The notes under the pieces are model-generated. The model had not been told where the DNA came from, ran no database searches, and saw only the letters and a list, made by a program, of their open reading frames with translations. Shown here piece by piece: positions 32,003-39,301 of a DNA stretch of 43,908 bases. The first letter of the stretch is position 1. Each line of letters begins with the position of its first letter. The translations under genes were made by a program, and so were the position numbers. The DNA comes from a virus: positions 1 to 43,908 of the IMG/VR virus record IMGVR_UViG_3300035016_000036. The stretch is one strand, 5' to 3'.

Positions 32003-32470
32003 CTAGAACCAGTCCGCCTTCTTGGTTGCTTTGCTCAAGGCGTGGTTCACACAGAGATTGTTCGCGTAGTCGTGCGCGACGAGGCACTTCTCGAAGATGC
32101 CGAAGTTCTGCCGCTTCAGATCCGTCATGAAGCGCGGGACGCGATCGGGCAACTTGTAGTGATCCGGCAAAGGCTTGGTACGCTTCTGCACAAGCCAGAT
32201 GCCGTTCTCGGAGATCGAGACACACGGAGCAAGCCAGCGGTGGACGTATGGCTCGTGCTTCACGCTGTTCCACAGATCCCACTCCCGGACGTTGTCGAAG
32301 AAGCCTGGCTGGTTCTGGTACTTGATGACGCACGTCGGGTCCGGCCTGTACGCGAAGACGATACGGTGGATGCCGAAGCCGAGCAGATCGCCACAGACGA
32401 ACTCAAAGAGCTCCTTGCCGGGAATAGTCTCGAAGTACGCCTCGCGTACCGAGATCCGCTGATTGCTCAC
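32003..32470 (-). CDS. Kinase-like phage protein
   Basis: The 155-residue protein has a protein-kinase-like pattern. GFGIHRIVFAYRPDPTCVIK resembles the glycine loop with Lys50, and FDNVREWDLWNSV the C-helix with Glu63. Then come WLAPCVSISENGIWLVQKRT, a catalytic-loop-like MTDLKRQNFG (Asp117, Asn122) and a HDYAN segment (Asp134). It is much shorter than a kinase, but similar phage proteins recur near terminase genes. It may be a minimal kinase or pseudokinase. It sits between TerS and TerL with a 4-base overlap to TerS. Confidence 0.6.
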   Translation of the reverse strand: MSNQRISVREAYFETIPGKELFEFVCGDLLGFGIHRIVFAYRPDPTCVIKYQNQPGFFDNVREWDLWNSVKHEPYVHRWLAPCVSISENGIWLVQKRTKPLPDHYKLPDRVPRFMTDLKRQNFGIFEKCLVAHDYANNLCVNHALSKATKKADWF

Positions 32471-32877
32471 GCTGTGGCGGGGGAATCAGCTTCCTGCTGC
32501 TTGATCAGATCCTCGATCGTCACGTCCGCGTTAATATTCACCTTGTTCGGGAACGCGTCGAGAAGCTCGGCCCCGAGCTTGTAGAAAATGCCGCGGGCGC
32601 GGTAGTCCGGGTGCTCGCCCCTCTCGCCGATGGACGTGGCTCCTGCCCCCTCGACGATGCCCTCTGCGAGGAACTGCTCCGTGAAGCCAGCTTTCCGCAA
32701 AGCCTCCTGCATCTTCGTATTGGACCGAAGGCCTCCGAGGATGGTCGACTGCTGATCGGCGGTCGATTCGGCATAGCCCGCCTGGAGCATCGCCTGCTTC
32801 ATCGTGAGCTCACCAGACTCTACCTTCGGCATCAGGCTGATGAGCTTCTTCTGCCGCGGCGTGAGATCGACGGACAT
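32467..32877 (-). CDS. terS: Terminase small subunit
   Basis: The 136-residue protein begins with a DNA-binding HTH (LTPRQKKLISLM, LTMKQAMLQAGYAESTADQQ, ILGGLRSNTKMQEALRKAG), the usual TerS arrangement, then an oligomerisation region and an acidic end. It recognises the packaging site. It is the first late gene, and the promoter-like sequence ends directly before its ATG. The only binding-site-like GGAG is a single base from the start, so it may be translated from a nearly leaderless message. Confidence 0.85.
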   Translation of the reverse strand: MSVDLTPRQKKLISLMPKVESGELTMKQAMLQAGYAESTADQQSTILGGLRSNTKMQEALRKAGFTEQFLAEGIVEGAGATSIGERGEHPDYRARGIFYKLGAELLDAFPNKVNINADVTIEDLIKQQEADSPATA

Positions 32878-32883
32878 GCTCCA

Positions 32884-32911
32884 AGTGTACGCGTCACGCG
32901 AAAAGGCGCAA
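32884..32911 (-). promoter_or_regulatory. Promoter-like element TTGCGC-16-TACACT before TerS
   Basis: On the minus strand TTGCGC (32906-32911) is followed after 16 bases by TACACT (32884-32889), with transcription expected to start at or next to the TerS ATG (32877). It is the candidate late promoter. Confidence 0.35.
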
Positions 32912-32984
32912 TCGACGATCGCTCGGGCTCCTCCTGGCGTTAAAATCTCCCCCGTACCGGGTCCGTTAACTGAATAGGCCGCGC

Positions 32985-33422
32985 ATGCTGACCGATAGCG
33001 ATGTTGTCCGACTACTCGACCTCGTCAAAAGGTTCGTCGATGCGTCAACCATAGACTTTCCTGCCGCCGGTAGTTCACTGGAACGGGAAGTCCTCTCTGA
33101 AGACGGCCATGAGTCATTCCTGATCGACGTAAACCGCAAGGGAAAGGTGAAACCCACGAAGTGCACCTTTCAGGAACGCTACGCGATGACGGACATTCTG
33201 TATCGCTTGGACATCGACGGCCCTCCGCACACGAACCCTGACGGCATGGATGTGCCTTGCCCGCACCTGCACGTTTATCGTCAAGGCTTCGCGGATAAGT
33301 GGGCGTTTCCCATCGATCCGAGTGAGTTCACAGACACGTCAAACCTGCTGCGGACCTTCCGGCAATTCTTAACACGGTGCAACGTCTACGACGTCCCTGA
33401 TATTCAAAGCTCGTTGACATGA
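32985..33422 (+). CDS. DUF6978-like protein, first gene of a two-gene cassette
   Basis: The 145-residue protein matches what I know as DUF6978: LLDLVKRFVDASTIDFPAAG, then ESFLIDVNRKGKVKPTKCTF, LYRLDIDGPPHTNPDG and CPHLHVYRQGFADKWA. The DIDGPPHxNPDG...PHLH histidines could bind metal, but no activity is known. A TAAAAT -10-like box stands at 32941-32946. Its stop overlaps the start of the DUF1828/DUF1829 gene by 4 bases. The cassette is inverted relative to the late genes around it, like a moron. Confidence 0.7.
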   Translation: MLTDSDVVRLLDLVKRFVDASTIDFPAAGSSLEREVLSEDGHESFLIDVNRKGKVKPTKCTFQERYAMTDILYRLDIDGPPHTNPDGMDVPCPHLHVYRQGFADKWAFPIDPSEFTDTSNLLRTFRQFLTRCNVYDVPDIQSSLT

Positions 33423-34186
33423 ATCCAGAGTACGAGAACTTGGTTGAGTCGTACGTGCAATGGCTCCGCAACCGTACTCAGCTTTCGGATGTGGACGGCG
33501 TATGCGAGATCACGACTCCGTTTACCGATCGCCACAACGACAGAATCCAGATTTATGTGGAGCCAATCAAAAGCGGCGGATACGAACTGCATGACGACGG
33601 GTACACACTCTCAGACTTGGAGTTATCGGGGTGCGGCCTCACTACCTTGAACCGCCATCAAATGCTCCATGTGATCCTGAATGGGCATGGAGTAAAGGTA
33701 TCGAAAGATGTCTTATCGATTGAAGCGACGCGCGACAATTTCCCTCAGCGGAAGCACGCACTGCTGCAAGCAATTCTCACCGTCAACGACATGTTCATGA
33801 CGGCGAAACACCAAGTGGCTCGATTTTTCTTGGAAGATGTGTCCAACTTCTTGGACGCTAACGAAGTGCGTTACATCCGCAACGTCGTCTTCAACGGAGG
33901 AAGCGGGTTTCCGCATAAATTCGATTTCGTCATTCCACGCTCCTCGAAGCAGCCGGAGCGGGCTCTGCGAGTCATTAACAATCCCAACAAGGATACGGCC
34001 TCAAATCTCTTGTTCGCCTGGATGGATACAAGAGAGAGCAGACCGAAAGACTCGCAGGTCTACGCCATCTTGAACGACGTTGATCGGCCACTCAAACCGG
34101 ATGTGGTCGATGCCTTCCGACGCTACGAGGTTCGGACGGTCCTGTGGAGCCAGCGGGAAGAATACGCTCAGGCTCTAGTCGCGTAG
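33419..34186 (+). CDS. DUF1828/DUF1829 protein, partner of the DUF6978 gene
   Basis: The 255-residue protein has a DUF1828 domain (about 25-120: EITTPFTDRHNDRIQIYVEP, YELHDDGYTLSDLELSG) and a DUF1829 domain (about 130-250: FLDANEVRYIRNVVFNGGSG, FDFVIPRSSKQPERALRVIN). The second part resembles nuclease-like folds with acidic residues, but no catalytic site is proven. DUF1828/1829 proteins are common on mobile elements next to DUF6978-type partners, which makes a toxin-antitoxin or defence role possible; this is inference. Confidence 0.75.
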   Translation: MNPEYENLVESYVQWLRNRTQLSDVDGVCEITTPFTDRHNDRIQIYVEPIKSGGYELHDDGYTLSDLELSGCGLTTLNRHQMLHVILNGHGVKVSKDVLSIEATRDNFPQRKHALLQAILTVNDMFMTAKHQVARFFLEDVSNFLDANEVRYIRNVVFNGGSGFPHKFDFVIPRSSKQPERALRVINNPNKDTASNLLFAWMDTRESRPKDSQVYAILNDVDRPLKPDVVDAFRRYEVRTVLWSQREEYAQALVA

Positions 34187-34413
34187 GGGCAGAGGTAACA
34201 GCCGCAGGACTCTCCCTCAGCGATTCGATGGTTGTGCTGGCGAACGTGAAGGTGAATGAACGGCTCATGCGGGAAGCAGGGCTGTTCCGCTATCTGCTTC
34301 ATGGCCGATCGGAGGTCGTCGAGCGTGAGCGGTTCGATCTCGCGGGCCCCGGGGGAGGGAGCGTAGGTCACGCGGAGAGGGCGGAACGGGCAGTGCCAAC
34401 ATGGCAGTTGCAC
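34168..34413 (-). CDS. Cys/His-rich small protein, 81 aa
   Basis: The protein has CWHC near the start and a Cys/His-rich end (HEPFIHLHVRQHNHR, CGCYLC). Between them LTLDDLRSAMKQIAEQ looks like a helix. The metal-binding pattern favours a real small zinc protein. It overlaps the DUF1829 gene end by 19 bases and the next leftward gene by 46 bases, which lowers confidence. Confidence 0.45.
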   Translation of the reverse strand: MQLPCWHCPFRPLRVTYAPSPGAREIEPLTLDDLRSAMKQIAEQPCFPHEPFIHLHVRQHNHRIAEGESCGCYLCPYATRA

Positions 34414-34625
34414 AGGTCGAGTTCAAAGCAGGTTTCGAGGTGCTTGCTTCCGCTGATGTCCTCTAACGCCTTCTGCTGCCTCTCGATGAGACTTACAGCC
34501 TGCCAGTGAAGACACTGGACGCATTCCTCGTCGAAGTCCGGGCAAGGTTCTCCGAACAGCTCCTTGTTCATGAGTAGCTCGATGAGCCTTCGGGCGTCCG
34601 GCCGTTGTTCCTGAGTGGGCTTCAT
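34368..34625 (-). CDS. Small Cys-rich protein, 85 aa
   Basis: Residues 1-25 form a helix (DARRLIELLMNKELFG); a CPDFDEECVQC cluster and a CFELDLCNC cluster follow around a helix (WQAVSLIERQQKALEDIS). The cysteine spacing suggests a structural zinc site. It is a leftward gene in a group of small accessory genes. Confidence 0.55.
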   Translation of the reverse strand: MKPTQEQRPDARRLIELLMNKELFGEPCPDFDEECVQCLHWQAVSLIERQQKALEDISGSKHLETCFELDLCNCHVGTARSALSA

Positions 34626-34671
34626 GCCTGCTTAGATTGCCTGGGAAGGGGCAAATGAGCAAGAAAAACCG

Positions 34672-34854
34672 ATGAACGAACCGCAGAAGCGTTTCGACGA
34701 CATCAGCCGCGAACTCTACGTCCTCTGGGCTGCCAAAGGCTGCCCGGACGATGCGGACGAACGCAATTCGCCGCGAGAGCTAGAGTTGCTCGAAGAGCTG
34801 GACCGCCTCGAATTCGAGGACGGTCTGGAATGGTTCAGACAGCGGTACGTTTAG
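34672..34854 (+). CDS. Small acidic helical protein, 60 aa
   Basis: A short rightward gene encoding an acidic, Leu/Glu-rich helical protein (RELELLEELDRLEFEDGLEWF). It is preceded by a six-codon mini-ORF (MSKKNR, start 34655) that has the GGGAAGGGG ribosome site and whose stop overlaps the ATG (ATGA), so translation may be coupled. It overlaps the convergent methyltransferase end by 4 bases. Confidence 0.55.
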   Translation: MNEPQKRFDDISRELYVLWAAKGCPDDADERNSPRELELLEELDRLEFEDGLEWFRQRYV

Positions 34855-36560
34855 TCGAAGAGCGGCTTGGAGCGCGTGGTCTTCTCTTTCTTGGCGGGTT
34901 TGAAGTTCACGTCGGGAACGTAGTCGGGGTGCTCTGCCCGCTGGCTGTGGTTGAGAAGCCCCTCGATGGTAAGAATCTGCACGCGGGGGAACTTCAGAAT
35001 GCCCTCTGGTCCCGCTTCATAGATTCCCGCCGCTGCGGCGTCTTTCTTCATCCCGGCAGTCGGCTCGTTGAGGGAGATCAACACGGCGATCTCGGCCCCC
35101 TCACGCGTGCGGACGCTGTTCAACGCCCGCACGTCGTCCGCTTTGAGCTTCCCGCCTTTGACACTGACGATGATCTTTTGGGCCGGGCCGGTGATGTCGT
35201 GGAAGAACTTGATGGCGTCGATGCCCGTGTCTGCGCCCTTTTTCTTCTTCTTGAACGGCTGGGCCTTGATGAGTTTGACGGCCCACCACTGGAATTGGTA
35301 CTTGTCGCGCAGCGCGAGGTTCCGAGCCCCCTCCAGATCCGTGGGGGTGCCGATCACGTCGTACTTACACGACCCCTGAAAGGCTTTATTGAGTCGGTCC
35401 TCGATAGTGGCGATGGCGAGTGTGGTGATGTCGATGCCGAGCCATTGTCTGCCAAGCTTCTGCGACGCATGAACGGCGGTCCCGCAACCGCAGAACGGAT
35501 CTAGAACCACGTCCCCCTCGTTACTGCTGGACAAGATGATTCTTTCCAGAAGGGCAACGGGCTTCTGGGTGTCGTAGCCGAGATACTCAGCTCCCTTGGC
35601 AGGTTGGATGTCCTGCCAGTCGTTCTGAAGGGGGATACCGGGCATTTCGTCGGCGTACTGGATGATGCGAGGCATGCCCGTGCTGCGGTGGCGGAGCTTG
35701 CCCTGCAAGGCGAAGTCCACCATGTTCTGTTTCGAGTATGCCCAGTAGCGTCCCGTGTAGGGAAAGACGCCTTTGTACTCGTAACCCTTGACGGGCTTCA
35801 GGTGCTCGTCCTTGAGGTCTGCTTCCCAGCGGGCTTTGGGCTTGAGCTGTCGCTTCACACGCCACTCGTAGCTGACGTCTCCGCCATCTTTATTCGCCGT
35901 GGGGTCCGTCTCTTTGAACCGGCGGCCGTCTTTCGCCTTGTGTTTGTACTCGCTTTCGAGATACGCGGCGGTGTAGGGTGTGTATTGCCAGTTCCACGTC
36001 CATTCCTTCTTCGACTTGGTGTAGAAGAAGATGATGTCGCGGACGTTGCCTGGTTGCTTCCGCCCCTGTTTTGCGTCGTTGTGCGCGGCGGAACGACGCC
36101 AGTTGATCTCTGTCTTGTAGTTCAGCTTCCCAAATACGCCGTCGAGAATGATCTTCAGGAAGTGTGAGGCTGTTGGATCGCAATGGAGGTAGAGCGAGCC
36201 TGTTGGCTTCAGGACTCGATGTAGCTCCAGCAGACGGTTGGCCATCATCACGAGATAGGCCATCATGTCGTTCTCTTTGAGAAACGACCGAAGAGCCTGC
36301 ATGATCTCGGCAACGTCGGTGTTGGGCTGCTTGAGTAACTCGTTGTATTCCAGCTCCGCCTGCGGTCCCCAGTGCCACGTGTCGAGAAACGCCGTGACCT
36401 GGGCCTCGCTCTGTGTCCCTTTCGGGCCTCTGAAGAGCAGGTTGTAGTTGCGTTTGGAGTTAAACGGCGGATCGAGATAGATCAGGTCAACCGACTCGTC
36501 TTTGAACTCGTCGCTGCGGAGGACTTCAAGGTTGTCTCCGAAGAAAAGCTTGTTCGCCAC
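34851..36560 (-). CDS. DNA methyltransferase fused to an Mrr-like nuclease domain
   Basis: The 569-residue protein (from GTG 36560, with GGAG 5 bases upstream) has a beta-class adenine/cytosine-N4 methyltransferase. Motif IV is DPPFN (residues 30-34); then come a GxG-type region, QKPVALLERII (motif X-like) and the AdoMet motif DPFCGCGT (354-361). Residues about 440-525 add a PD-(D/E)XK/Mrr-like domain with GADTGID (Asp448) and IVSVKGGK (Lys near 468), then an AEIAVLISLNEP core. It may both modify and cut DNA, or use the nuclease part only for recognition. No separate restriction gene is seen. The frame is open to 36626, but that start lacks a ribosome site. Confidence 0.85.
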   Translation of the reverse strand: MANKLFFGDNLEVLRSDEFKDESVDLIYLDPPFNSKRNYNLLFRGPKGTQSEAQVTAFLDTWHWGPQAELEYNELLKQPNTDVAEIMQALRSFLKENDMMAYLVMMANRLLELHRVLKPTGSLYLHCDPTASHFLKIILDGVFGKLNYKTEINWRRSAAHNDAKQGRKQPGNVRDIIFFYTKSKKEWTWNWQYTPYTAAYLESEYKHKAKDGRRFKETDPTANKDGGDVSYEWRVKRQLKPKARWEADLKDEHLKPVKGYEYKGVFPYTGRYWAYSKQNMVDFALQGKLRHRSTGMPRIIQYADEMPGIPLQNDWQDIQPAKGAEYLGYDTQKPVALLERIILSSSNEGDVVLDPFCGCGTAVHASQKLGRQWLGIDITTLAIATIEDRLNKAFQGSCKYDVIGTPTDLEGARNLALRDKYQFQWWAVKLIKAQPFKKKKKGADTGIDAIKFFHDITGPAQKIIVSVKGGKLKADDVRALNSVRTREGAEIAVLISLNEPTAGMKKDAAAAGIYEAGPEGILKFPRVQILTIEGLLNHSQRAEHPDYVPDVNFKPAKKEKTTRSKPLFD

Positions 36561-36662
36561 GGCTGCTCCAATCCCTAGAGGTCCAAACGAACGGGTGAAG
36601 GTAGCCTCAGCCCTCGGACGGGTCAAGTTCGCGGCGCATCCCGCACCAGCGTCAGAGCCCGC

Positions 36663-36690
36663 AAAAGAGCCCCCAGCCGTAGCTGAGGGC
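36663..36690 (-). terminator. Rho-independent terminator with UACG tetraloop
   Basis: On the minus-strand RNA a 9-bp stem (with one U-G pair) is capped by UACG, a UNCG-type tetraloop, and followed by UCUUUU. It lies just downstream of the 139-residue gene (stop at 36696) and before the methyltransferase start. Confidence 0.75.
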
Positions 36691-36695
36691 GGATG

Positions 36696-37115
36696 TCACA
36701 CGACTCGTTGCGACATCTCGTGGACGTTCCGATCACCCGCCGTTCCTCCGTAGCTGAGGATGCGTCTGGGATCGCCGCAGAGCTTGCGGATCTCCTCCTC
36801 GTCGTCCCGGTGCTCGATGCCGACGATCTTGTCCTCGTAGAGGAAGACTTTGCGGCAGCGGTCGTCGAGCAGACAGAAGACGCCGAGCGGGAGCAGGGTT
36901 TCGGGTGAGAGCATGATGGACGCGACGTGCGGATCGTCCGTGGGCCCTGAGTTCCACGCCTCGGACGTGAGAGCGATGCCGAAGCACTTCTCGACGGTCT
37001 TCTTGGCCTTGGCGTTCAAGTCATACAGCAAGCGATAGGTGAGGCCACAAGCCTCGCCCGTGAGGCAGTCGAAGCCGTAGGGCTTCAGATCGTTCGGACA
37101 GCGGATCGTCTTCAT
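36696..37115 (-). CDS. Hypothetical protein, 139 aa, cysteine-containing
   Basis: I use the ATG at 37115 (MKTIRCPNDLKPYGFDCLTG) with GGGGGAAG upstream; upstream in-frame residues look non-coding. Cysteines at about residues 6, 17 and 23 recall a small zinc site. Then come a helical core (YRLLYDLNAKAKKTVEKCFG) and a beta region (LGVFCLLDDRCRKVFLYEDKIVGIEH). I do not recognise the family. A good terminator follows. Confidence 0.65.
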   Translation of the reverse strand: MKTIRCPNDLKPYGFDCLTGEACGLTYRLLYDLNAKAKKTVEKCFGIALTSEAWNSGPTDDPHVASIMLSPETLLPLGVFCLLDDRCRKVFLYEDKIVGIEHRDDEEEIRKLCGDPRRILSYGGTAGDRNVHEMSQRVV

Positions 37116-37179
37116 AGCTTCCCCCGGAGTGAAGGATCGGAACCGGGAGAAGAGTGCTCCTAAAGCGAGCGACGCGCAA

Positions 37180-37377
37180 TCACCAGCTACAGAACGGGAA
37201 AGCAAGGTGCTGGCACGCGCAATGCGAGCGAACCACTTCTTTGGCTATCGGGCGTTCCTCGTGCATGGCTCTGTTCTTGCACTGGTAGTACTCCCCGTAC
37301 CGGGAGACGAGCTGCCACGAGAAGAGCGCGGCAAAGAAGGTCAGCACGAGCCCGGCGATGGGAACGGCCTTCCTCAC
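37180..37377 (-). CDS. Small membrane protein, 65 aa
   Basis: One hydrophobic segment (residues 3-25, AVPIAGLVLTFFAALFSWQL) is followed by a short polar, Cys/His-containing tail. It overlaps the HNH-AP2 gene end by 4 bases, supporting coupled translation. The function is unknown. Confidence 0.5.
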   Translation of the reverse strand: MRKAVPIAGLVLTFFAALFSWQLVSRYGEYYQCKNRAMHEERPIAKEVVRSHCACQHLAFPFCSW

Positions 37378-37862
37378 GCTGCGATGTCGTTTGGTAGCGC
37401 GAACTCCCCAAAGTGCTTCTTTGCCGCGCGGTTATAAGTCAGAGCCGCCTCGTTCTCAGTGTCGAAATATCCGAGGTGCTTGAACTTCGTTTGCACCACG
37501 ATATACGCCCTCCACTTACCAGCGCGGGAGCTCCACGAAACTCCCTTGTATCTCGACGACCATGTGCCACGTTGCTTGCAGTGATTACTGGCGTTCTGAG
37601 AGGAAGAGCATGGGCGGAGGTTCTGGCGGCGATTATCAAGGCTGTTCCGGTTCGCATGATCGACGTGTGACCCCTTCGGGGCACCGGTGATCTGTCGGTG
37701 CATGAGCACCGCCCGCTGCTTTCCGTCCCTCGTGACGAGCCTGACGGCGTACGCATTGCCTGTCTTAGTCACCATAACGTGCCACTTGTGACGTGAAAGA
37801 CTCTCGTAGTCCTCATCGTCCACAATCGTGACATAGCCTTTGGTGAGGGCGATCTGCTTCAC
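37374..37862 (-). CDS. HNH-AP2 homing-type endonuclease
   Basis: The 162-residue protein has an HNH domain (residues 50-95) with MHRQITGAPKGSHVDHANRN (His66, Asp68, His69) and NRRQNLRPCSSSQNASN, then an AP2 DNA-binding domain (about 102-157: RYKGVSWSSRAGKWRAYIVV, HLGYFDTENEAALTYNRAAK). This pair is typical of free-standing homing endonucleases in phages, which cut intronless copies of a target and spread by repair. Confidence 0.9.
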   Translation of the reverse strand: MKQIALTKGYVTIVDDEDYESLSRHKWHVMVTKTGNAYAVRLVTRDGKQRAVLMHRQITGAPKGSHVDHANRNSLDNRRQNLRPCSSSQNASNHCKQRGTWSSRYKGVSWSSRAGKWRAYIVVQTKFKHLGYFDTENEAALTYNRAAKKHFGEFALPNDIAA

Positions 37863-37899
37863 CTTGTGAGTTTAGCAAGCTGTTTGTGGTAACACAACG

Positions 37900-37932
37900 A
37901 AAACGCCTCTTGCTGCTGGAGCGAAGAGGCGT
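37900..37932 (-). terminator. Rho-independent terminator, 9-bp stem
   Basis: A perfect 9-bp stem (ACGCCTCTT at 37903-37911 with AAGAGGCGT at 37924-37932, 12-nt loop) is followed on the minus strand by UUUUCGUU. It would end leftward transcription from the gene-free stretch to its right, before the HNH-AP2 gene. Confidence 0.8.
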
Positions 37933-38330
37933 AATATCCAATTGCTTAGAAAGGATGGCTTGAGTCTAAATCAACTCCATCCACCGAAGCAAGATCATTC
38001 ACCCGATTGTGTGTGACTCACTGACAGTCCACGATTCTCGGCAAAGCATGAGGGTTACGCTCCGGCTCCTCATGAACTGGTCGAGCATGACATGGCTGAA
38101 GTGCTTCAGTGCGAAGCTAGGCACGAAACGAAAACGTGCCGCAACGAGACGGTTTCCCTCGGAAGAGACTTCTCTGCTGGATATCTGTCCTATGCAGCCC
38201 TCGATAAGGGTAGGAGGCAGAAACGGATCCACAGAGCGGCAGTCTACCTGACTGGATGGGAACGAGAGGGAGAAACGAGTGTCAAACGCAGCTCACAAAG
38301 CCTGACCGCTGTCATGCCTGAAGAACGGGA

Positions 38331-38359
38331 AATGTAAACATGCACTAACATCTTGACAA
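38331..38359 (-). promoter_or_regulatory. Promoter-like element TTGTCA-17-TACATT
   Basis: On the minus strand TTGTCA (38354-38359) is followed after 17 bases by TACATT (38331-38336). With the terminator at 37900-37932 it defines a possible transcript of about 420 bases that has no clear gene. Confidence 0.45.
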
Positions 38360-38433
38360 CGTGTGATACCCTGACGGTGCCTTCGGGCACGGGAGGGGGC
38401 CGGAGGCAACAATCCTGCCGCAGCAGCTCCACT

Positions 38434-38637
38434 TCAAAACTTCAGGTAGATCGCATCCTGCACGCGTCCTTCGATGCTCTGATCCTCGTCGTTGTTCATC
38501 CTGTCGAGAGCTGCCGCACAGTCAATCATCAGTCGTTCGATCTGTTCTCTCGTGAGGGATTGGATCTGTGGAGGCAGGGCCAGAGGTTCTTGTTGGTCAG
38601 GATCTTCGTTGATCGGGAGGCGTTCGTCGGGCTTCAT
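38434..38637 (-). CDS. Small helical protein, 67 aa
   Basis: A Pro/Glu/Asp-rich start (PDERLPINEDPDQQEPLAL) is followed by a helical segment (LTREQIERLMIDCAAALDRM). Its ATG overlaps the stop of the gene upstream (ATGA). It belongs to a chain of small leftward accessory genes; the family is unknown. Confidence 0.65.
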   Translation of the reverse strand: MKPDERLPINEDPDQQEPLALPPQIQSLTREQIERLMIDCAAALDRMNNDEDQSIEGRVQDAIYLKF

Positions 38638-38798
38638 GCTGCTTCCTGCGTAAGCTGCACGATCTCTTCTCTTGTTTCTCGTTGTGCCTGAAGCACTCTC
38701 CTGATCTCCTCCTTGAGCATCTGGGTGTTCGGGGAGACCAGGTACATCTCAGGGCAGTCGAGAACGGCGGAGAGCAGATCAAGGGGGGAGCGGTCCAT
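38634..38798 (-). CDS. Small helical protein, 54 aa
   Basis: I use the ATG at 38798 (MDRSPLDLLSAVLDCPEMYL); the chain ends with LKEEIRRVLQAQRETREEIV, a charged helix. A seven-codon mini-ORF (MTEHIYC) with its own ribosome site (TTGAGG region) ends in TGATG overlapping this start, so translation is probably coupled. A TTG-started longer frame to 38828 is less likely. Confidence 0.6.
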   Translation of the reverse strand: MDRSPLDLLSAVLDCPEMYLVSPNTQMLKEEIRRVLQAQRETREEIVQLTQEAA

Positions 38799-38944
38799 CA
38801 GCAGTAGATGTGTTCGGTCATGCCTCAATCCTACTCCGTTCCCGTTTTCAGGCCCATCATCCTTTCGTTCCGCGTCAATCGGACTTGTCGAGAAATGGGC
38901 GTACCATCGGGGTGAGCGTTCTGCTCCTCTTCCCTCCTCTCCGT

Positions 38945-39064
38945 ATGTCAGAAACTCCTTGCCAGCATAAGTACGAACTGCGTCGCCTTGGTGACACTGA
39001 AACGGGCCTCGAACAGTGCGTGAAGTGCCTCAACATCAAAGGGACTGAGCCCGTCAATGGGTAA
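38945..39064 (+). CDS. Small cysteine-containing protein, 39 aa
   Basis: The short rightward gene encodes MSETPCQHKYELRRLGDTET, then GLEQCVKCLNIKG. C-x2-H and C-x2-C give a zinc-finger-like pattern. It overlaps the next gene by 8 bases. It is the first of a small rightward group at 38.9-39.8 kb. Confidence 0.6.
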   Translation: MSETPCQHKYELRRLGDTETGLEQCVKCLNIKGTEPVNG

Positions 39065-39248
39065 GCCATCCAACCAGTTCTGGCGGTTCTATCTCCAGTT
39101 GGATGGATGCTGGAAGCTCTTCAGGCGTGAGAAAGTGGGATCTTCCGAAGAGAACTGGCATGTGGCCGACTTCTACGATGGAGACGCGGAGAGGTCGTTA
39201 TTGGGCGAAGCGGTCTGTAACTGGCTCAATGCGAATCTTTCCGACTAG
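39057..39248 (+). CDS. Small aromatic-rich protein, 63 aa
   Basis: The chain (NQFWRFYLQLDGCWKLFRRE, then ENWHVADFYDGDAERSLLGE, then VCNWLNANLSD) looks like a compact alpha/beta protein rich in Trp/Phe. It is the second gene of the small rightward group. The family is unknown. Confidence 0.6.
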   Translation: MGKPSNQFWRFYLQLDGCWKLFRREKVGSSEENWHVADFYDGDAERSLLGEAVCNWLNANLSD

Positions 39249-39301
39249 CTCTTGGAGACACGTCAATGCGTAGTTCTCTTTCCGTCTGGTAGTGTCGGGG
39301 C

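Larger units (their letters stand above)
37863..38433. other. 571-base region without a supported gene
   Basis: Between the HNH-AP2 gene and the next leftward gene, open frames exist on both strands (37999-38232 minus and 38092-38337 plus), but their codon use and composition do not separate them from noise. A minus-strand promoter-like sequence (38331-38359) and a terminator (37900-37932) bracket about 420 bases, so a leftward small RNA or leader is as likely as a short gene. Confidence 0.5.

Noticed and set aside
30614-32584. A 656-residue open frame on the plus strand opposite TerL and the kinase-like gene
   Set aside because: It is antisense to genes with clear terminase and kinase-like motifs. 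Its composition is Val/Asp/Arg-rich as expected for a shadow frame.
38092-38337. An 81-residue plus-strand frame in the gene-free region
   Set aside because: No ribosome site, no recognisable motif, and codon use no better than that of the overlapping opposite frame.
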